A stretch of DNA of 64,000 bases from G963678255 sp963678255 (GTDB taxonomy: Bacteria; Cloacimonadota; Cloacimonadia; Cloacimonadales; WRIO01). Positions 45,170 through 53,641 of this stretch are shown one piece after another. A program made the position numbers and the translations under genes. A model generated the notes under the pieces. It was given only the letters and a program-made list of their open reading frames with translations. It did not search any database and had not been told where the DNA came from. How positions within the stretch are numbered: the first letter of the stretch is position 1; every line of letters starts with the position of its first letter. Where the stretch lies: contig CAXXTW010000001.1 in assembly GCA_963678255.2 (NCBI GenBank), positions 62,001-126,000 on the forward strand, written 5' to 3'.

Positions 45170-45331
45170 AATGTCTCCCAGTACATAATTTGAAATACAT
45201 TAGATATCTGATTTTTGAAATAGTCAAGCATAAAATGACAAGCTCTTGAAAATTTAGTTTGACAATTGTTAAACAATATGATTATGTTTCAAAATTCATA
45301 GATTATGAATAATAAAAAAGGGGAGTTTGTT

Positions 45332-45414
45332 ATGAAACGTAAAGTGATTTTTGGATTGATGTTATTAGGGATGTTGTTTTCTTTTTCCTTGTTATCTGAA
45401 TATTACGTTCTCAG
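45332..45414 (+). pseudogene. 5' fragment of an exported superoxide reductase, cut by an IS21-family element
   Basis: ATG 45332 follows AAAAAAGGGGAG. The first 27 codons encode a complete signal peptide (MKRKVIFGLMLLGMLFSFSL) plus a few mature residues (LSEYYVL). The frame then runs into insertion-sequence terminal DNA and stops at 45490. The rest of the gene resumes at 47984 in a consistent frame. The predicted intact protein would be about 125 aa, the size of neelaredoxin-type superoxide reductases. Disrupted by insertion. Confidence 0.8.
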
Positions 45415-45489
45415 AGAGCCACCATGTCGGAGAAATAGAGCCAGCTTCACGGAAAAACAGAGCCATGTTAACGGACAGAGAGCCACCTA
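45415..45489 (+). repeat. Left-end IstA-binding subrepeats of the IS21 element
   Basis: Units start at GAGCCACCATGTCGGAG (45416), GAGCCAGCTTCACGGAAA (45438), GAGCCATGTTAACGGAC and GAGCCACC. The second unit shares TTCACGGAAAAACAGAGCCA with the right end. The multiple end repeats are characteristic of IS21 elements. Confidence 0.7.
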
Positions 45490-45525
45490 AATGATGGCTC
45501 TCTTCATAAAATGATTATTTTACAG

Positions 45526-46290
45526 TCATTTCTTGATTTTTTTCTTTATTCCATATCGTTCTCTCATAGACATATTCCCTTCGATCATTATTTCGTAAGA
45601 GTTATGTTTTATTCTATCGATTATTGCATCAGACAAAGTTTCGGCTTCATTTGTACCAATCCTTTCCTGCCAGCCTTGAGTATCATATTGAGTACAAAAG
45701 ATAATTGAACCATTTTTTGTTCTTACTTCAATGATTTCAAGAAGATCCATAGCTTGTTCATTTGAAAGAGGTTTTAAAAGCCACTCATCTAAAATTAACA
45801 AATCATATTTTTGACATGATTTTATGAATCTTTTAAAATTTCCTTCTCCTCGAGCAACTAATAAATCATTTATCAGTTCAGGGAGCCTTGTATATTTAAC
45901 ACTTAATGATTGTCTGCATGCAGAGATCGCTAATGCGCATGCAATATATGTTTTACCATTTCCCGAAGCTCCCTTAAGGATAATATTGTGATTGTCTCTA
46001 ATATACTGACAAGAAGATAATTTTAGTATTTGTGATTTATCAAGTTTACGATCGGGGAGGTATTCTATATCTTCCACGCAAGCATTAAGATATCTTAAAT
46101 GAGCTTCTTTAATACATTTTGATATCTTATTGGACTGTCTTCTTGACCATTCAAAATCAACAAGCAATCCGATACGTTCTTCAAATGATAAATTGCTATA
46201 TTCATAATTTTCCATTTGTATCCTTAACGCTTCAACAAAGCCATTTAGATTCATTTGATTTAGCTTTTCATATGTAGATTGATTAACCAT
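45526..46290 (-). CDS. istB: IS21-family helper ATPase IstB
   Basis: IstB is the AAA+ partner of the IS21 transposase. From ATG 46290 (AAAGGAG 9 bases upstream) the protein is 254 aa: MVNQSTYEKLNQMNLNGF, a core with Walker A GASGNGKT (about 105), Walker B DLLILDEWLLKPL (about 167), sensor residues in IIFCTQY, and a C-terminal DRIKHNSYEI...MRERYG. A longer open frame to 46353 overlaps the transposase gene and lacks a ribosome-binding site. The gene begins 1 base after the transposase stop. The ORF appears intact. Confidence 0.93.
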   Translation of the reverse strand: MVNQSTYEKLNQMNLNGFVEALRIQMENYEYSNLSFEERIGLLVDFEWSRRQSNKISKCIKEAHLRYLNACVEDIEYLPDRKLDKSQILKLSSCQYIRDNHNIILKGASGNGKTYIACALAISACRQSLSVKYTRLPELINDLLVARGEGNFKRFIKSCQKYDLLILDEWLLKPLSNEQAMDLLEIIEVRTKNGSIIFCTQYDTQGWQERIGTNEAETLSDAIIDRIKHNSYEIMIEGNMSMRERYGIKKKIKK

Positions 46291-46291
46291 T

Positions 46292-47842
46292 TTATATATC
46301 TCCTTTATTGTTTTTTCTGCGAGTAAACCCGTATTGTTCACCTTTTTGTTCATTAACTGCTTTTTCTTGCATTTTAATACTATCTTGTCCTGTCTTTAGG
46401 ATTGTTTGAACCATTTTTACGCTTGGGGCAGGAGTGTAATAAAGAGCTTTTTCACAAGCATATTCAATACGTTCAAATGAAAATCTGTCTGCAAGTTTCA
46501 TTAAAACACCACAGGACTTATATGATTGTTCTTCAATTTTATTGGATTTCAACAATGATTCCATTATACATAATGTATTTTTGCCTGCAGATTTTGCCCA
46601 TTCAAGAAAAGTTTCTCTATTCCAGCTAAGAAATCGTTTATGATTTTCTGGCATATGCTCGGGTAAAACTATTGGAGAAGTTGTATTATATCTTCTCAAA
46701 TGAGAAGCAATTCGAATGTTTTTATAGAAAACCTCAATTGTTTTATACGTATACCTAATATCAACTGAATGCCCAATATATTCATATGGAACTGAGTATT
46801 GACATTTATCTACATTTATAAGATAGTCCATCTGAATTGTTGCTGTTACCCACGATGACAATTCATAATGGCTTGCAGGTAAGGGTATTAAGAAGGATTT
46901 TTCTTCTTCTTCAAAGGCACTTAACCTGCAGCCAATCTTCTTTTGGAAAGGCTTTTGATTAAAATCTGTTAACTTGCTTTTAATTGCATTATTGAGTTCA
47001 GAAAAAGAAAAAAAGCGCTCATTACGCAAAGCGGCAATAATCCAGGTTGATATAATCCCAACAGTTCCTTCTGCATTAGGTTTATCTTTTGGAGAATAAG
47101 GCCTAGCCGGAATGACTGCCGTTCCGTAATATTCTGCCATTTCCTGATATGCTTTATTGAGTATGACTTCGGATTTACTGTGTTTCACTACTCCTGTCTT
47201 TAAATTATCAGGGACTAATATGCGGGTGACACCATTAAAGAACTGATAAGCATGTATATGAGCATTAATCCATTTTTCAGTTTTCATTGAAGGAAATGCT
47301 TCAGCATAGGAATATTGACTGCATGAAAGAGCTGCAACAAAGACATAAGCCGGTATAAGTTCGCCTGTGATATGATCTGTTATAAATAACGTAGATCCAG
47401 CCCAATCCACTTCAAGTAATTCGCCTGGCTTTCTTTTAATACGCATTGTTGCCTTTGATTTTTTAATATAATACCTGTAATAGTCGCAGAACTGAGTATA
47501 TTGATAAGGTATCAGCCCTTCAGTATGAGATCGTTCATAATATTCACTCCAAAGCAATGTCAGAGTTACGCCGGGTCTAGCTAACTCTTTGTGGATTAAA
47601 TTGTAATCAGGAATCTTTCTTAAACTTGGGTTTTCTTTTTCAGGATAAAGAAGTCGAATAATCTCTTGATTTGAAAATTTTGAGTGAGTATCCCATGACA
47701 CCCCTTTTGCATCTGAAAGCTCATAAATTTCCGAAACAGTATTTCGGGAGCAATGTAAACATAGGGCTATTTGGCGCTGGGTATAGCCAAAACTACGTAA
47801 CCTCAGAATCTCATGATAATTAATCATAATTATCACCTCCAT
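46292..47842 (-). CDS. istA: IS21-family transposase IstA
   Basis: This 516-aa transposase has an N-terminal helix-turn-helix (LRSFGYTQRQIALCLHCSRN, about 13-32), a second DNA-binding region, and an RNase H-fold DDE core with Asp in LLEVDWAG (about 140), Asp in ILVPDNLKTG (about 210) and Glu in DKPNAEGTVG (about 246). The C-terminal domain has the LKRYN-like SHLRRYNTTSP and the L-x-W-A segment of the family. The alternative start at the second Met (MINYHEIL) is more likely. Full length, so the element may be mobile. Confidence 0.95.
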   Translation of the reverse strand: MEVIIMINYHEILRLRSFGYTQRQIALCLHCSRNTVSEIYELSDAKGVSWDTHSKFSNQEIIRLLYPEKENPSLRKIPDYNLIHKELARPGVTLTLLWSEYYERSHTEGLIPYQYTQFCDYYRYYIKKSKATMRIKRKPGELLEVDWAGSTLFITDHITGELIPAYVFVAALSCSQYSYAEAFPSMKTEKWINAHIHAYQFFNGVTRILVPDNLKTGVVKHSKSEVILNKAYQEMAEYYGTAVIPARPYSPKDKPNAEGTVGIISTWIIAALRNERFFSFSELNNAIKSKLTDFNQKPFQKKIGCRLSAFEEEEKSFLIPLPASHYELSSWVTATIQMDYLINVDKCQYSVPYEYIGHSVDIRYTYKTIEVFYKNIRIASHLRRYNTTSPIVLPEHMPENHKRFLSWNRETFLEWAKSAGKNTLCIMESLLKSNKIEEQSYKSCGVLMKLADRFSFERIEYACEKALYYTPAPSVKMVQTILKTGQDSIKMQEKAVNEQKGEQYGFTRRKNNKGDI

Positions 47843-47855
47843 GATTTATTTGTAC

Positions 47856-47884
47856 TTGAGTACATTGTTAAATCATAGAATAAT
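47856..47884 (+). promoter_or_regulatory. Possible outward promoter at the right end of the IS21 element
   Basis: TTGAGT (47856-47861), a 17-bp spacer and AATAAT (47879-47884) resemble a sigma-70 promoter directed out of the element toward the truncated superoxide-reductase remainder. The remainder has only a GTG at 47948 without a ribosome-binding site, so rescue of expression is speculative. Confidence 0.35.
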
Positions 47885-47983
47885 TGAAATTTAAGGCAAT
47901 CGAATAATGACGTGGCTCTCTTTCCGTGAAGGTGGCTCTAAATTAGCGTGATAGTGGCTCTGTTTTTCCGTGAAAGTGGTTCA

Positions 47984-48271
47984 CTTACACCGAAATATCC
48001 ATTATCTGCTCAACTTGGTTTAGGATCTCATAGTCCCCAGATCACAGAAGCAGATGATGGGGTCGTAGTAACAATTGGAGAAGTTGAACATCCTATGCTC
48101 GCTATTCATTACATTGAAGTTATTGAAATTGGGTTGGATGATGGCACGACAATGACAGTACATTTATATCCGGGAATGAAACCATCAGCTTTCTTCAAAG
48201 TTTCTCTGAGTAATGTTAAATATGTTAAATCAAAATGCTCAGTTCATGGATGGACAACTACTTATTTATAA
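47984..48271 (+). pseudogene. 3' fragment of superoxide reductase (neelaredoxin/desulfoferrodoxin family)
   Basis: Resuming at 47984 the frame gives TPKYPLSAQLGLGSHSPQI, then VEHPMLAIHYIEVIEI and a C-terminal CSVHGWTTTYL. These hold all five iron ligands of the neelaredoxin-type superoxide-reductase centre: His in GSH, HPM and HYI, and the Cys and His of C-x-x-H-G. The usual Lys/Glu before the first His (E-K-H) is replaced by Gly-Ser, and Trp after HYIE is replaced by Val. Joined to the 5' fragment it would be an exported enzyme that reduces superoxide to peroxide. The IS insertion separates the signal peptide and start from the active site. Confidence 0.85.
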
Positions 48272-48293
48272 TCTAAATTCTATTTAGAAAACC

Positions 48294-48330
48294 TGTCCCT
48301 CAGACATATCGACTGAGGGACAATTTCATT
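48294..48330 (+). terminator. Terminator of the superoxide-reductase gene
   Basis: TGTCCCTCAG and CTGAGGGACA form a perfect 10-bp stem with a 9-nt loop, 22 bases after the stop codon. ATTTCATT follows; the T tract is weak. Confidence 0.7.
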
Positions 48331-48543
48331 GAATGATTTTAAAAAAAACAATTACTTTATAAACTTAATACTAGCAAGCTGTCTTAGTAAAATCTAGTTA
48401 AAGTATTTATATATTTCCCATTATTTTGATGAACATGTAATCCTACTTTCTAAGTGGATATTTTTTATTTATAAAACAGGTTTCATCAGTTATCAAGATA
48501 ATAAATACAGTCACTTAATCTAATTCAGTTTATATGAGTTTCT
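48331..48543. other. Non-coding stretch between the two insertion elements
   Basis: Nothing gene-like. It is AT-rich host sequence between the terminator of the superoxide-reductase gene and the left end of the next element. Confidence 0.4.
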
Positions 48544-50672
48544 TTAACCCATCTTTACCATAATTTATCGTAAGTCATTGTAAAATATACATAATTCAAA
48601 GTGCGGGGCACTACGGCAACTTAATTATCTTTCTATTTATTGGGTTGATTTTGATGTTTAAAGCCTTATATATTCTTTTTTGTATCTCATTTGCATCTGA
48701 AGGCTGAACAATAGTTATTATTTTTGAATCTTCTGTTTTCATCTCTGTTGTAATAAGGTTATGTGTTGATAACAGTTCTCTGGTTTTATTCCATGAAAAA
48801 TTTATGTCATGAGCCTTTAATTTGGTTCTGATAACATTCAAAATATGATAGGCTAATACTGCTATAAATAAATGACTCTCCGCCCTTACCTGTATTTTGT
48901 GATAAACAGGTCTAAATGCTAACTCACTTTTAAGGCATCTGAATGAATATTCTATGTTTGTTAGTGTTGAGTAGATATTCCATAATTCCTGTTCATTAAA
49001 ATTATTCAGATTGGTTCTTAGAAAATAGGAACCGTTATAAGAAAAGTCCTTTTGATCAGAATATGTGTTTTCCCATGATATACTTTGAACAAGATTATCT
49101 TCTTGTTCAATATCCACTACAATAAATCTCGAGATCGATTTGTGTTTTTCTTTTAATCTGCCCAATTTTTCTAATATTTTATCATACGATTTAACCGTTT
49201 TTTTCTTTGCTAGAGATTCTTTCAATAATTCTAAATCACGAATATATTTTTTTGTAAAACTTTCAAGCATTGATTGCTCTTTTACTTTTTTCATTGGACT
49301 CACACAGTATAAATATGTCTCATCCTCTTTTTTTAGAATGGTTGCCTTAATCTCTTTGTCTTGGGTTGAAAAAATATCTGAAGCTTCTAACTGGTTAATT
49401 TCTTCACAACTGAAAGGTTTATTTTTCGCAACACAGATGTAATGATAGCCTTGATCAGACAAGTATTTTAAATTAGATTCTGAAGATATTCCTGCATCAA
49501 TTACGACTATTTTATCTTTAAACAAACGGTCTTTTTCATTACTTGCTTCTTCCAGTTGCTTAATCATATCAACTAAAGAAGATGGCTCACTTTGGTTTCC
49601 TTCCATTACTTTGCATGTTTTTGGAAAACCATTCTCATCTATGATAAAGCCTAATGTCAATAATCGACAATCTTTTCTTTTCTCTTTTGATAAACCAAAT
49701 TTTGCGCCTGGTATTGATGAACAATTACCTTCAAAATACGTATTGGTTAAATCAAATAAAACTAATTTCTCTTTTAAATTTAATAGACTACGCTCTTTTT
49801 CAATCAAATGACTTTCTAGGGTTTCTTTTAATGAATAGAGTTTATCTGTTATTCGGTAAAGTGAGTTATTTGATAATTTTGAAAATGAAGTATTTAATAA
49901 GGAGTCCAGTCCTGATTTGTTAATTGCCCATTCTCTTGTTGACTTCTCACTTTCAGGATAAACAAGTCTTCCGATTATTGATAAAGCTGCAACTTCTCTT
50001 TGGTGCTCTGAAAATCCATTTTCTTTAAGTACCTTATCTATTTCTAATTCCTTATATACAGACAGAGCCACGTGTTCTGCTCCAATTGAACGGACTTCTG
50101 TATGTTTTAGACTGTTTAAATCCACATTTTGAATATCTTTCTCAACTATTTCTACCTTATCATATTGATTTTCTACTTTTAAAATTGTTTTTCTTTTGAT
50201 AAGTTTAACGATATTCTCGGCTTTATCTATAATATCTGTATTGTTATTGATGAAAGTTTGACCTGAAAGTAGCATTTCAACAATATTAGCTAATTCTTTC
50301 CATTGTTCTTTAGGTAAATTTAACTCATTAAAAGTTAAAACAGTCCTCTGTCTTGGACCATTTGGTCCTCTGTATGACTCTACGAGTCTAAAAATAATCT
50401 TATCACCTTTTTTTAAATCTCTTATATACATAATGTAATCAAATTATATTTTTGCTGATTATTTGTCAAGCATTATATTTGTATTTGGGGCACTACATTT
50501 GACTTTTCTTGCTATATTTTATTCATTATTCTGAACATAAAGTCGTCTAAGACAGAGATCGTTGCTTAGTGAGGCGTTTTACGCATTAGTTAACTGCTAT
50601 CAATTAACTTGTTTTGAAGGATTAATGAAAAAAAAGTTTAAAATCTTTGTTTGAGTGGTAAAGATGGGTTAA
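48544..50672. mobile_element. IS1634-like (IS4-superfamily) insertion sequence
   Basis: A 2.1-kb element with one transposase gene on the minus strand. The 17-bp sequence TTAACCCATCTTTACCA at 48544-48560 recurs as a perfect inverted repeat at 50656-50672. Mismatches begin on both sides at the next base, so these are the probable termini. Inside, GGGGCACTAC appears as a direct repeat at 48605-48614 and 50488-50497, one copy overlapping the transposase stop codon. I do not see a clear target-site duplication. Confidence 0.65.
48611..50431 (-). CDS. IS1634-family transposase
   Basis: This 606-aa transposase has an N-terminal domain YIRDLKKGDKIIFRLVESYRG (about 2-22, given as position) and a DDE core with Asp in LFDLTNTYFEG, Asp in IVVIDAGISSE, and the IS4-type C-terminal signature Y-x-x-R...E (IEYSFRCLKSEL, near 490). 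The segment AVLAYHILNVIRTKL after it is typical. Full length with no stop, so possibly active. Closest family by memory: IS1634/ISL-like, in the IS4 superfamily. Confidence 0.88.
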   Translation of the reverse strand: MYIRDLKKGDKIIFRLVESYRGPNGPRQRTVLTFNELNLPKEQWKELANIVEMLLSGQTFINNNTDIIDKAENIVKLIKRKTILKVENQYDKVEIVEKDIQNVDLNSLKHTEVRSIGAEHVALSVYKELEIDKVLKENGFSEHQREVAALSIIGRLVYPESEKSTREWAINKSGLDSLLNTSFSKLSNNSLYRITDKLYSLKETLESHLIEKERSLLNLKEKLVLFDLTNTYFEGNCSSIPGAKFGLSKEKRKDCRLLTLGFIIDENGFPKTCKVMEGNQSEPSSLVDMIKQLEEASNEKDRLFKDKIVVIDAGISSESNLKYLSDQGYHYICVAKNKPFSCEEINQLEASDIFSTQDKEIKATILKKEDETYLYCVSPMKKVKEQSMLESFTKKYIRDLELLKESLAKKKTVKSYDKILEKLGRLKEKHKSISRFIVVDIEQEDNLVQSISWENTYSDQKDFSYNGSYFLRTNLNNFNEQELWNIYSTLTNIEYSFRCLKSELAFRPVYHKIQVRAESHLFIAVLAYHILNVIRTKLKAHDINFSWNKTRELLSTHNLITTEMKTEDSKIITIVQPSDANEIQKRIYKALNIKINPINRKIIKLP

Positions 50673-50869
50673 GTCTAACTTCTTTTTTTCTTTTTCATCC
50701 AATTCATTACTTTTATAGGTTAGAAAATGTCAGGATAAAGCAGATTTTTAACCTTCTCAGGATATTCTATTGTATAAAAAATCAACATATAATTTTCGTC
50801 TAGTGTTACTCTTTGTCTCATCCTGATCTTTGACATTATTCTTTCATGAATTAGTCAAGTGATAGACTC
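50673..50869. other. Intergenic region between IS1634-like element and the RADAR-like locus
   Basis: AT-rich; nothing gene-like. I did not find a clear terminator for the deaminase gene, whose 3' end is at 50870. Confidence 0.4.
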
Positions 50870-53641
50870 TTATCTCTTTTGTAAAAAACTCTGGTTATTT
50901 CCCATTTTTCTTATTTTATTCAACCATTCCAATATATCATTTCTTTGATATAATTTATTCCCTTGATCATCAGTTTTTTCCTCTAGTGCCTTTGCTAAAA
51001 ATGCATACTCATTCGATAATGTAGTATAGAAAACACCTTTATCATCTGTATTTATTGAGACATTTAACTGATTACAATTTTCATTTTTTTTACTAAGTCC
51101 ATTATTAAAAAAGTTTTGAATGGGATGTTCTTTGTACGATTTAAAAGTTCCTATTTTGCAATTAGAAGAGGGATTGCATTCAATAGATATACCAAGATTA
51201 GATATTTTCTGTTGTAAATGAAATTGTACATTTTTTACTAAATCTATATATTCTTTAGACACATTATAATTGCAAGGTTTAGATCCTTCTATTTTTACAT
51301 GAGGTGAATAATGATAACAACTATATATATAATCTGCAAGATCGTACTTATTTTCTTTATATGAATAACTATATCTATCCCATTCAGATAATATATAATT
51401 ATAAAAGTTATTTTTTTTTGACAATTTGAATGATTCTAAGCCCTCTTTCTCAAAATTCAAATACAATTCATAATAAAGAGAAGGGTTGTTTTTTCTTAAC
51501 TTATATGCTTCATTATAAACAGGGTATATATCCGTTTTGTGAAAGTTTTCCAGATTAGGGTCATTATAAATATCTGATATCATGTCGTTTATTGAAAAAT
51601 TTAAAAATTCTATTATTGAGTAATTACATTCTATATTAAACTCTTGAATTTTTTGTTTTAACCAGAGAGAATCATCCAGAAAATTCTGTTTATTGGTATA
51701 TATTTTTTTTCTTTTCATTTCATAATACTCATATACATTAATACCTAGAGCAAGAGCATGCCCCAAACGATCTCCGTTTGTTAAATCCAAAAAATTTATT
51801 GCTTCGTCAATTGCTCTTAAACCATCTGTTATTCCCAGAAAATCTTCTCCTGCATGATATGAAGCTCTCAGTTGAGGTATATATTTATCTGAAAATGTAT
51901 TGGTTTGAACAATGGAATGGTTTCTTAAATATCTGAATGCTTGAGAAAATACTTCAGGTCTACAAAAGATTTCAGTTGAAGCGGCATCTATTCCTAAAAT
52001 TTTATGACTATATTTATTATTTGAACATCTTAACTTGTAAACAGCCAATGCTTGTTCTTTGACTTCCTCTCTTTTTTTATAATCTCGGCAAAAGAGAGAA
52101 AAACTATAGTGATTTTTCTCTTTTGATTCCCTGTATTTTGTAATAAATTGGTCTCTTACTTTAGTAAAATGGTAAACAATATAGGATTTACTCATTCTTT
52201 TATTAAAATATTCAGTATTATCCGGTTCTTTTTCGGATTTAATAAATAGTGAATTCGATTTTCTAAATCTTGATGAATAACCATTTTCAAAGTTTAGATA
52301 TAAATCATTTAAGTTTTTATCTATTATTTTTTTTTCTTTATCAGGAGCTATTCTAAACTCAAAAGATTCTAGATTTTCGTTTTCTTCGAAATTTGAATGG
52401 AAAGCAGAATTGAAAGCTACATCTTGATAAAGCTTATATCTTTTGGTAAAATGAGATTTTCTGTCTTGATACAATTTAAAATTATTAAATCCAATTGTTT
52501 CATTATTTTGTATAAATTCTCTAAAAATTCTATTTTTGATTACAAGATAAGCATAAAATAAATTCCCATATTCTAAAAATTCTTTATTTTCTAATATGAT
52601 ATTTCGAAAAGAGTTATACATAAAATATCTTTCATAATACATATAAAAATAACTGTTTTGATTAGATTTTTTACAACTTGGTTCGACCATATAATCTAAA
52701 TTAAAAGAACTAAAACCTTGTTTGCTTTTCACACGATTAAGATCAACTCTAGTTTGTATTTCGTTTAAGTAAAATGAAAAAAGATTAGGTTTTAACAATA
52801 TCTTTAACTTATTTCTATTGATTATTGTTTTTTTCTCATTCTTTTCATTATCTTTTTCAATCTGCTTTTCATTATCCTTTTCATTATCCTTTTCATTATC
52901 CTTTTCAAAAAATATATCATCAGTTACTACGTCTTCTTTTAACTTCAATATCAGCTTAAAAAGAAAATACCTAATAATAAATGCTTTTTTGACTAAATCA
53001 AAAAGATTATCTGAATGTTGTAAGTTATTTTGTATTAATCTTGGATTTAACGAAAGAAAAATTTTTTTAAATTCATCCTCTCTCATTTGTATATGATTCA
53101 TTAAACACAACCAATTTAACTCAAAAATTGGAGTAGATCCTGTAAAATGGTAATGATTTTCTGATATGCCTTTTTTTAACATATTGTTTAACTCAATATT
53201 ATTATGCGAAAGATTCAAAGGCCAACAAAAAAAATCTCTTTGTTTTCTGTTTTGTATATCATAATCTGCCAAGAAACATGTTGTTAGCATATCCTCACCT
53301 AATTGTAAGCTCAACTCTCTCCATGATAATATCTCATTAAAGTCAACAATAACATTATTATTATTATTATTAATGATCAAAGTTTTCTCTATTGAAGATA
53401 ATATAGTATTTTTTAACATTTTGATATCTATTATTGATTTCAAGTTATATTCACTATTAATATTCTCAATAACCAACTCAATTTCTTCATTATTATAATA
53501 AGCTAGCTTATTCGACATTTGTAGAGACAATTCTTTAATATAATTTTCAAAATCAGGTTTTTTGATAAACATGTTTTCGATAAGTAAATTCGGGTCAACA
53601 GAAGATATAAGATTTATCAAAAACAAATGTTTTGTATTCAC
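50870..53641 (-). CDS. rdrB: RdrB-like adenosine deaminase of a RADAR antiphage system
   Basis: This 923-aa protein belongs to the adenosine-deaminase superfamily. The four catalytic motifs are in order: NHYHFTGS (HxH metal ligands, about 163), SYHAGED (His and catalytic Glu, about 593), DRLGHALALG (His, about 628) and VSINTDD (Asp-Asp, about 866). That order, the large size and the gene order after an ATPase gene match RdrB of RADAR, which deaminates adenosine nucleotides or RNA in infected cells. The N-terminal region has a low-complexity insert, E-K-D-N repeats at about 248-270, encoded by 12-bp tandem repeats. Its ATG overlaps the ATPase gene stop by 4 bases, so the two are co-translated. 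Very AT-rich. Confidence 0.88.
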   Translation of the reverse strand: MNTKHLFLINLISSVDPNLLIENMFIKKPDFENYIKELSLQMSNKLAYYNNEEIELVIENINSEYNLKSIIDIKMLKNTILSSIEKTLIINNNNNNVIVDFNEILSWRELSLQLGEDMLTTCFLADYDIQNRKQRDFFCWPLNLSHNNIELNNMLKKGISENHYHFTGSTPIFELNWLCLMNHIQMREDEFKKIFLSLNPRLIQNNLQHSDNLFDLVKKAFIIRYFLFKLILKLKEDVVTDDIFFEKDNEKDNEKDNEKQIEKDNEKNEKKTIINRNKLKILLKPNLFSFYLNEIQTRVDLNRVKSKQGFSSFNLDYMVEPSCKKSNQNSYFYMYYERYFMYNSFRNIILENKEFLEYGNLFYAYLVIKNRIFREFIQNNETIGFNNFKLYQDRKSHFTKRYKLYQDVAFNSAFHSNFEENENLESFEFRIAPDKEKKIIDKNLNDLYLNFENGYSSRFRKSNSLFIKSEKEPDNTEYFNKRMSKSYIVYHFTKVRDQFITKYRESKEKNHYSFSLFCRDYKKREEVKEQALAVYKLRCSNNKYSHKILGIDAASTEIFCRPEVFSQAFRYLRNHSIVQTNTFSDKYIPQLRASYHAGEDFLGITDGLRAIDEAINFLDLTNGDRLGHALALGINVYEYYEMKRKKIYTNKQNFLDDSLWLKQKIQEFNIECNYSIIEFLNFSINDMISDIYNDPNLENFHKTDIYPVYNEAYKLRKNNPSLYYELYLNFEKEGLESFKLSKKNNFYNYILSEWDRYSYSYKENKYDLADYIYSCYHYSPHVKIEGSKPCNYNVSKEYIDLVKNVQFHLQQKISNLGISIECNPSSNCKIGTFKSYKEHPIQNFFNNGLSKKNENCNQLNVSINTDDKGVFYTTLSNEYAFLAKALEEKTDDQGNKLYQRNDILEWLNKIRKMGNNQSFLQKR
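52842..52906 (-). repeat. 12-bp in-frame tandem repeats in the deaminase gene
   Basis: The unit TTTTCATTATCC (plus strand) recurs 3-4 times perfectly, with two more degenerate copies upstream, coding for a run of E-K-D-N units. Copy number changes would keep the frame. Confidence 0.85.

Larger units (their letters stand above)
45415..47983. mobile_element. IS21-family insertion sequence
   Basis: About 2.57 kb carry istA and istB on the minus strand. The ends align as inverted repeats without a gap: left from 45415 (AGAGCCACCATGTCGG) and right, read inward on the minus strand from 47983 (TGAACCACTTTCACGG). Both ends then carry several further copies of a ~20-bp subrepeat with the core GAGCCAC...TTCACGGAAA, as IS21 transposases need. 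The presumed target is five bases (CTCAG on the left, CTTAC on the right); they match at only three of five, so target duplication is not proven. Confidence 0.85.

Noticed and set aside
45491..45525. TGGCTCTC near 45495 as part of a terminator for istB
   Set aside because: GAGAGCCACC...GGTGGCTCTC-like pairing here comes from the IS end subrepeats; there is no separate terminator signal that I can tell apart from them.
45511..45708. Plus-strand 65-aa frame within istB
   Set aside because: Antisense shadow of the conserved IstB C-terminus.
49140..49923. Several plus-strand frames within the IS1634-like transposase gene
   Set aside because: Antisense shadows of a full-length transposase with intact DDE motifs.
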